From NCBI GenBank assembly GCA_038746745.1, contig JBCDKJ010000016.1, positions 1-64,000 on the forward strand: a stretch of DNA of 64,000 nt, given 5' to 3'. This document shows, piece by piece, positions 59,908 through 64,000 of this stretch. This stretch comes from JANQIO01 sp038746745. GTDB lineage: Bacteria > Pseudomonadota > Gammaproteobacteria > Pseudomonadales > Halieaceae. Both the position numbers and the translations under genes were made by a program. A model generated the notes under the pieces. That model had not been told where the DNA came from, ran no database searches, and saw only the letters and a list, made by a program, of their open reading frames with translations. Each line of letters starts with the position of its first letter. The first letter of the stretch is position 1.

Positions 59908-60681
59908 ATGTTAATCGTACTGTCGCCCGCGAAAACCCTCGACTACGAAACTCCGCCGACCACGCGCAGGAGTACCCAGCCTGCTTTGCTGGACCAGGCG
60001 GCCAGCCTGGTAGATGACGCTCGGCAGCTATCCCCGCATCAAATTACCAAGCTGATGGGAGTGAGTGACAAGATTGCCGAGCTGAACCACGAGCGTTTTA
60101 TGAATTGGGGTCAGCCTTTCACCCTGGAGAATGCCAAGCAGTCAGTACTGGCTTTTAAGGGAGACGTCTATACCGGCCTGGACGCAGATAGTCTCAGTAG
60201 TGACGATCTGGCATTCGCACAGAAGCATCTGCGTATTTTGTCGGGCCTCTACGGAGTGCTGCGGCCGCTGGATCTGATGCAGCCCTACCGCTTGGAAATG
60301 GGCTTAAAATTCGCCAACAGCGGCGGCAAAAATCTATACGAGTTCTGGGGCGACGACATCACGGCCTTGTTGAACAAACAGCTCAAGAGCCTCAAGTCCG
60401 ATGTGTTGGTCAATCTGGCCTCTAACGAGTACTTCAAATCAGTCCAGCCTGGCGTCCTCAATGCAGAGGTGATCACGCCAGTGTTTAAAGATATGAAAGG
60501 GGGCAAATACCGCGTTATCAGCTTCTTCGCCAAGAAGGCACGCGGACAGATGGCACGCTTCGCTATTGAAAAACGCCTGCAAGACGTCTCCGGTCTCAAG
60601 CGTTTTCGTCAGGATGGCTACCGTTTCAATAAAGCGGAATCGACCGCGCGGGAGTGGGTGTTCACCCGAGACCAGGTTTAG
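59908..60681 (+). CDS. yaaA: Peroxide stress protein YaaA
   Basis: The 257-residue protein of the DUF328/UPF0246 family lowers free iron during peroxide stress in E. coli. It starts MLIVLSPAKTLDYETPP, the family hallmark; YTGLDADSLSSDD, LSGLYGVLRPLDLMQPYRLEMG (two adjoining parts) and NLASNEYFKSV follow. It is full length. The link with iron control fits the rest of the window. Confidence 0.94.
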   Translation: MLIVLSPAKTLDYETPPTTRRSTQPALLDQAASLVDDARQLSPHQITKLMGVSDKIAELNHERFMNWGQPFTLENAKQSVLAFKGDVYTGLDADSLSSDDLAFAQKHLRILSGLYGVLRPLDLMQPYRLEMGLKFANSGGKNLYEFWGDDITALLNKQLKSLKSDVLVNLASNEYFKSVQPGVLNAEVITPVFKDMKGGKYRVISFFAKKARGQMARFAIEKRLQDVSGLKRFRQDGYRFNKAESTAREWVFTRDQV

Positions 60682-60707
60682 CCTGCTCAGAAAACGGACC
60701 GCTGGGT

Positions 60708-62162
60708 ATGCGCCAGTACCAGGTCGTTATACTCGGTGCCGGTGTGTCCGGTATCTGTATGGGCATCCGGCTGAAAGCCAAGGGTATTCAAGACTTCCTG
60801 ATTCTGGAGCAGTCTGAGCGCCCGGGTGGCACCTGGCAGGACAACCATTACCCCGGCGCTTGCTGTGACATTGCCTCACACCTGTACAGCTTCTCGTTTG
60901 AGCCCCGCCCCGACTGGTCTCGGGTCTATGCGCCGCAGGTGGAGATTCGCGACTATCTCGATCACTGTGTATCCCGGTATGAATTACAGGCCCAGCTGCA
61001 GTGTAACGCTCGATTGGAAAGCGCTGCCTTCGATGAGGCAGCAGGCCGCTGGATACTGGAGCTCGCCGACGGGGAGCAGCTTGCCGCACGCTGCTTTGTC
61101 ACCGCGGTAGGGCAGCTGAATACCCCGTATGTTCCCGTGATCGCTGGTGCGGACAGCTTCGAAGGAGCGAGCTTTCATTCGGCACGCTGGGATCACAGTG
61201 AGGCGCTGGAAGGCCGGCGCGTAGCCGTGATTGGCAATGCTGCCAGTGCCATTCAGTTCATACCCAGGGTCGCGGCGGTCGCGGAGCAAGTGTATGTGTA
61301 TCAGCGCAGCGCTAACTTTATCCTGCCCAGAAAGGACCGCGCCTACTCCGCCAAAGATAGAGCGGCGTATGCACGGCGCCCCTGGCGGCTCAAACTGTCG
61401 CGGCTGTACTGGTTCTTGCGCCAGGAGCTGCTGCTGTTCGGTGGGATGTTCCAGGAGTCTCTGCGCCACAAGCTGATGCGTCGAGCGGCGCGATTGCACC
61501 TTGAAAACAGTGTGAGCGATCCTGCCCTGCGGCGTGCGCTTAGTCCGGACTACCCCATGGGCTGCAAGCGCATTCTGGTGTCCGATGACTATTACCCGAC
61601 ATTGCTGCGCGATAACGTGGAACTCGTCACCGCGCCGATCTCGGGCATGAATGCCGAGGGCGTCGTCACCGACGGCGCTGCCCGCGAAGTGGATGTCGTC
61701 ATCTATGCCACAGGCTTTCATGCGACCGAGTTTCTCAGCACTTTCAAACTGTCCGGCCGAGGTGGAAAAGCACTCGCTGATCTGTGGCGCGATGGCGCCT
61801 GGGCCCATCGCGGTGTCAGTCTGCCGGGATTCCCCAATCTTTTTATGCTGTACGGGCCGAATACCAACCTTGGACATAACTCCATCATTTATATGGTTGA
61901 GGGTCAGGTGAATTATGTACTGGGCTGTATCGATAAAATGCTGGCGCACCAGCTGCGCTCGCTTGAGGTCAATGCCGACGTCGCGCTTGAGCACGATGAC
62001 ACTCTGCAGCGTGCGCTCGCTAAAACTGTTTGGGCCGGCGAATGCGGAAGCTGGTATGAAAACGCCAGTGGGCGCATCACTAACAACTGGCCGCACAGCG
62101 CCCTGCGCTTTCGCTGGGCCATTCACGCGCCAGACTTCGCTGACTTCGATATGACGGTGTAG
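60708..62162 (+). CDS. FAD-dependent monooxygenase, Baeyer-Villiger type
   Basis: The 484-residue flavoprotein has a first dinucleotide motif ILGAGVSGICMGIRL (about 8-22), the Baeyer-Villiger fingerprint FEGASFHSARWDH, and a second Rossmann motif VAVIGNAASAIQFIP for NADPH; here the usual GxGxSG reads GNAASA. DVVIYATGFHATEF is the family's ATG motif. It inserts oxygen into ketones or other substrates; the substrate is unknown. The ATG at 60708 is preferred over an in-frame start at 60654 that lies within yaaA. Confidence 0.9.
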   Translation: MRQYQVVILGAGVSGICMGIRLKAKGIQDFLILEQSERPGGTWQDNHYPGACCDIASHLYSFSFEPRPDWSRVYAPQVEIRDYLDHCVSRYELQAQLQCNARLESAAFDEAAGRWILELADGEQLAARCFVTAVGQLNTPYVPVIAGADSFEGASFHSARWDHSEALEGRRVAVIGNAASAIQFIPRVAAVAEQVYVYQRSANFILPRKDRAYSAKDRAAYARRPWRLKLSRLYWFLRQELLLFGGMFQESLRHKLMRRAARLHLENSVSDPALRRALSPDYPMGCKRILVSDDYYPTLLRDNVELVTAPISGMNAEGVVTDGAAREVDVVIYATGFHATEFLSTFKLSGRGGKALADLWRDGAWAHRGVSLPGFPNLFMLYGPNTNLGHNSIIYMVEGQVNYVLGCIDKMLAHQLRSLEVNADVALEHDDTLQRALAKTVWAGECGSWYENASGRITNNWPHSALRFRWAIHAPDFADFDMTV

Positions 62163-62174
62163 GGCCCCTAGCGC

Positions 62175-62765
62175 ATGTCCGCACATTTTTCCCAGGCCTG
62201 CGAAAACAACAAACGCCCTATACTCGCTGTGCTGGAGCGCGTGCTGGAAGGTGTCGACGGCGTATTGGAATTGGGCAGCGGCACTGGACAGCATGCGCGG
62301 TTCTTTGCTGAATCCATGCCCGCACTGATCTGGCAACCGTCTGATCTTGCCCACAATCACCAGGGAATCAATGCCTGGCGCGAAGACTATTCTGGCAAAA
62401 ACCTGCCCGCCCCTCTGAACATAGACGTCACTGACCAGGATTGGGGTTTGCCACTGCCTGGCGCCATTTTTACGGCCAACAGCTTGCACATAATGCCGTG
62501 GTCTTCGGTCGAGGCTCTGTTTGTTTACCTGGCGGCGCATGCTGTTACAAACAGCATGCTGTTGGTATACGGACCCTTTAACTACGATGGTCAGTACAGC
62601 AGTGACAGCAACGCTCGCTTCGATGAATGGCTAGCCATGGAGCATCCTGGAGGCGGTATTCGCGACTTCGAGGCGGTGGATGCGCTGGCAGCTGCGGCAG
62701 GTTATAGGCTGGCAGAAGATAACCCTATGCCCGCTAATAACCGGTTGCTGGTATGGCAGCGATAA
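62175..62765 (+). CDS. DUF938 family SAM-dependent methyltransferase
   Basis: The 196-residue protein starts with the hallmark HFSQACENNKRPILAVLERV, then motif I VLELGSGTGQHARFFA, and NSLHIMPWSSVEALF and YGPFNYDGQYSSDSNARFD, all typical of DUF938. The substrate is unknown. It is 12 bp after the monooxygenase and probably co-transcribed. Confidence 0.92.
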   Translation: MSAHFSQACENNKRPILAVLERVLEGVDGVLELGSGTGQHARFFAESMPALIWQPSDLAHNHQGINAWREDYSGKNLPAPLNIDVTDQDWGLPLPGAIFTANSLHIMPWSSVEALFVYLAAHAVTNSMLLVYGPFNYDGQYSSDSNARFDEWLAMEHPGGGIRDFEAVDALAAAAGYRLAEDNPMPANNRLLVWQR

Positions 62766-62859
62766 TACTGCGGTGCTGGCGGCGCACTGCTACTCTTGCG
62801 CTGTACCCGCGGCGCATTAACGCCGCCTATCAACTCAGACGCCAGGAACCGCAATACTT

Positions 62860-64000
62860 ATGCCTACCTCGATTGTTTCATTACCGCTGCTGCGCATAGT
62901 GCCTTCACTGTGGAGGGGACTCCTGCTCGTTACTGCGATGGCGTTGTCGTCTGTGCAGGCAGTGTCTTCAGAATCAATCGACACTCAGAAGCTGTATGCC
63001 AAGCTGGATTCGCAGTTTTCTGAAACCCGCCTCGATATGCGCGCTCCAGGTCTAGTCTACGGTGTGGTAGTTGATGGCGAATTGATGCACCTGGGCGCTT
63101 TCGGCGTGCGCAGGCTTGAATCTGCAGAAGCGGTAACGGACAAAACTGCTTTTCGTATCGCATCCATGACCAAGATGATGACCGCACTCCTCATAGGCGA
63201 CCTCCACGACCAGGGTAAGCTCTCCCTTGACGCGCCCGCAGAGACCTATTTGCCGGCACTGAAATCCTGGCGCTATCCGACCACAGATTCCCGTAAGGTC
63301 ACGGTGCGGGACTTTCTGAATCACACGGCGGGCTTCGTTTGGGATGACCCCTGGGCTGACCGCCAGATGGCGCGCAGCCAAAAAGAACTGGATTCCTTCC
63401 TGGCACGAGCGCAGCCGTTCACGGATGCACCCGGGGCGCAATGGGAGTATTCCAATCTTGGCTACGTGCTGCTTGGCCGCATCATAGAGAACCTTAGCGG
63501 GCAAACTTTCGCTGAGCGGTTGCAGCAGCGAATACTGGACCCTCTTGAGATGTCGGATAGTGGGTTGGAGGTCAATGACATCTCCGCAGAGACGCGTGCC
63601 TACGGTTATCAATGGATAGACGGTGAGTTCGTGCCAGAACCGGTACTGGGCTCTGGCGCCTTTGATCCGCTGGGGGGTGTCTGGACCACCGGTGAGGACT
63701 ACGCGAAGTTTATCGGCTGGTTTTTGTCTGCCTGGCCAGCGCGTGATGATCCTGATCCAGGCCTGATTCCGCGCCGCGTGGTCCGGGCTGTTACCGATGG
63801 GGCTTACGTGCTGGGTCCGTCCCGCCCGCCTGGCCTTAATGGCGAGAACGACTGCACGGTGTCTACAGGCTATGGTCGGGGCTTATCCATCGTCCGGCAC
63901 TGCGATGCAGGGCTGATGCTGCGCCATAGCGGCGGATTTCCCGGCTTTGGAACTCACGTCATTATGATGCCCGAGCTGGGCATCGGTGTGTTTGGCTTCG
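62860..64000 (+). CDS. Serine hydrolase (beta-lactamase family), partial at window edge
   Basis: The reading frame is open from the ATG at 62860 to the window end, 380 codons, with no stop. A signal sequence covers about residues 12-36. The catalytic SxxK is in RIASMTKMMTALLIG, the Y-x-N is in WEYSNLGYVLLGRII, and a His-Gly motif is in LRHSGGFPGFGTHV. It is of the class C beta-lactamase / D-aminopeptidase group. It is the second intact member in the window, besides 38158-40122, from which it differs widely. Confidence 0.9.
   Translation, partial: MPTSIVSLPLLRIVPSLWRGLLLVTAMALSSVQAVSSESIDTQKLYAKLDSQFSETRLDMRAPGLVYGVVVDGELMHLGAFGVRRLESAEAVTDKTAFRIASMTKMMTALLIGDLHDQGKLSLDAPAETYLPALKSWRYPTTDSRKVTVRDFLNHTAGFVWDDPWADRQMARSQKELDSFLARAQPFTDAPGAQWEYSNLGYVLLGRIIENLSGQTFAERLQQRILDPLEMSDSGLEVNDISAETRAYGYQWIDGEFVPEPVLGSGAFDPLGGVWTTGEDYAKFIGWFLSAWPARDDPDPGLIPRRVVRAVTDGAYVLGPSRPPGLNGENDCTVSTGYGRGLSIVRHCDAGLMLRHSGGFPGFGTHVIMMPELGIGVFGF

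Noticed and set aside
60984..62540. Long minus-strand reading frame (518 codons) opposite the monooxygenase
   Set aside because: It lies antisense to two genes with clear family motifs, has no recognisable domain, and is the kind of shadow frame GC-rich codon use produces.
1..64000. CRISPR arrays, insertion sequences, prophage, toxin-antitoxin or restriction genes
   Set aside because: Looked for regularly spaced repeats, transposase or integrase motifs and typical defence domains on both strands; none was seen.

Overview
The window reads as the replication-origin-proximal chromosome of a gammaproteobacterium, most likely a marine, Cellvibrionales/Halieaceae-like organism. The class call rests on gene order: rpmH-rnpA-yidD-yidC-mnmE, then mnmG-rsmG-parA-parB-atpIBEFHAGDC, then glmU-glmS. 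The family call is an inference from protein style and the accessory gene mix. No tRNA, rRNA, CRISPR array, insertion sequence or prophage was seen.

Layout. 1-1123: non-coding, with DnaA boxes and an AT-rich stretch (candidate oriC) upstream of rpmH. 1124-4996: ribosome, RNase P, membrane insertase and tRNA-modification genes. 4997-5585: a second AT-rich, origin-like gap upstream of mnmG. 5586-9885: mnmG, rsmG and chromosome partition genes. 10185-17301: the complete F-type ATP synthase operon, closed by a clear terminator. 17361-21969: a Fur-box-preceded iron(III) ABC importer with an unrecognised secreted helical protein as first gene. 22060-25372: an AraC-type regulator and a TonB receptor with a Fur box. 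25400-29603: a TrmB-like regulator divergent from glmU-glmS, with two near-identical 19-bp dyads between them. 29639-31933: a MOSC protein, zinc-independent L31 (rpmE2), a methyltransferase, and a 48-codon zinc-independent L36 (rpmJ2). 32282-40122: two unknown secreted proteins, a relic of a serine-hydrolase gene, a Fur-box-preceded FecI/FecR/TonB-receptor unit, and a serine hydrolase with four C-terminal membrane helices.

40149-41795 carries a GST, a small Cys-repeat secreted protein and a Fur paralogue lacking the CxxC zinc site. 42103-50532 is a self-contained module: a MacAB-like exporter (adaptor, ATPase, permease) plus a TPR protein on the minus strand, divergent from an NtrC-type sigma-54 activator and its histidine kinase. 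The gap between them holds a well-matched sigma-54 promoter and two 16-bp repeated dyads about 100 bp upstream. 50537-64000 holds a DUF3604 lipoprotein, a GFA-family protein, uvrD, a split TakP-type TRAP transporter, yciA, yaaA, a flavin monooxygenase, methyltransferases and a serine hydrolase cut by the window edge.

How it fits together: iron recurs throughout (four Fur-type boxes, two TonB receptors, one iron ABC importer, FecIR signalling, a Fur paralogue), next to a zinc-sparing ribosomal protein pair, which suggests adaptation to metal-poor water. The most novel-looking pieces are the sigma-54-controlled exporter/TPR module, the predicted TrmB-type control of glmUS, the unknown protein heading the iron operon, and the secreted protein pair ahead of fecI. 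All coordinates and motifs come from reading the sequence; no search was run.
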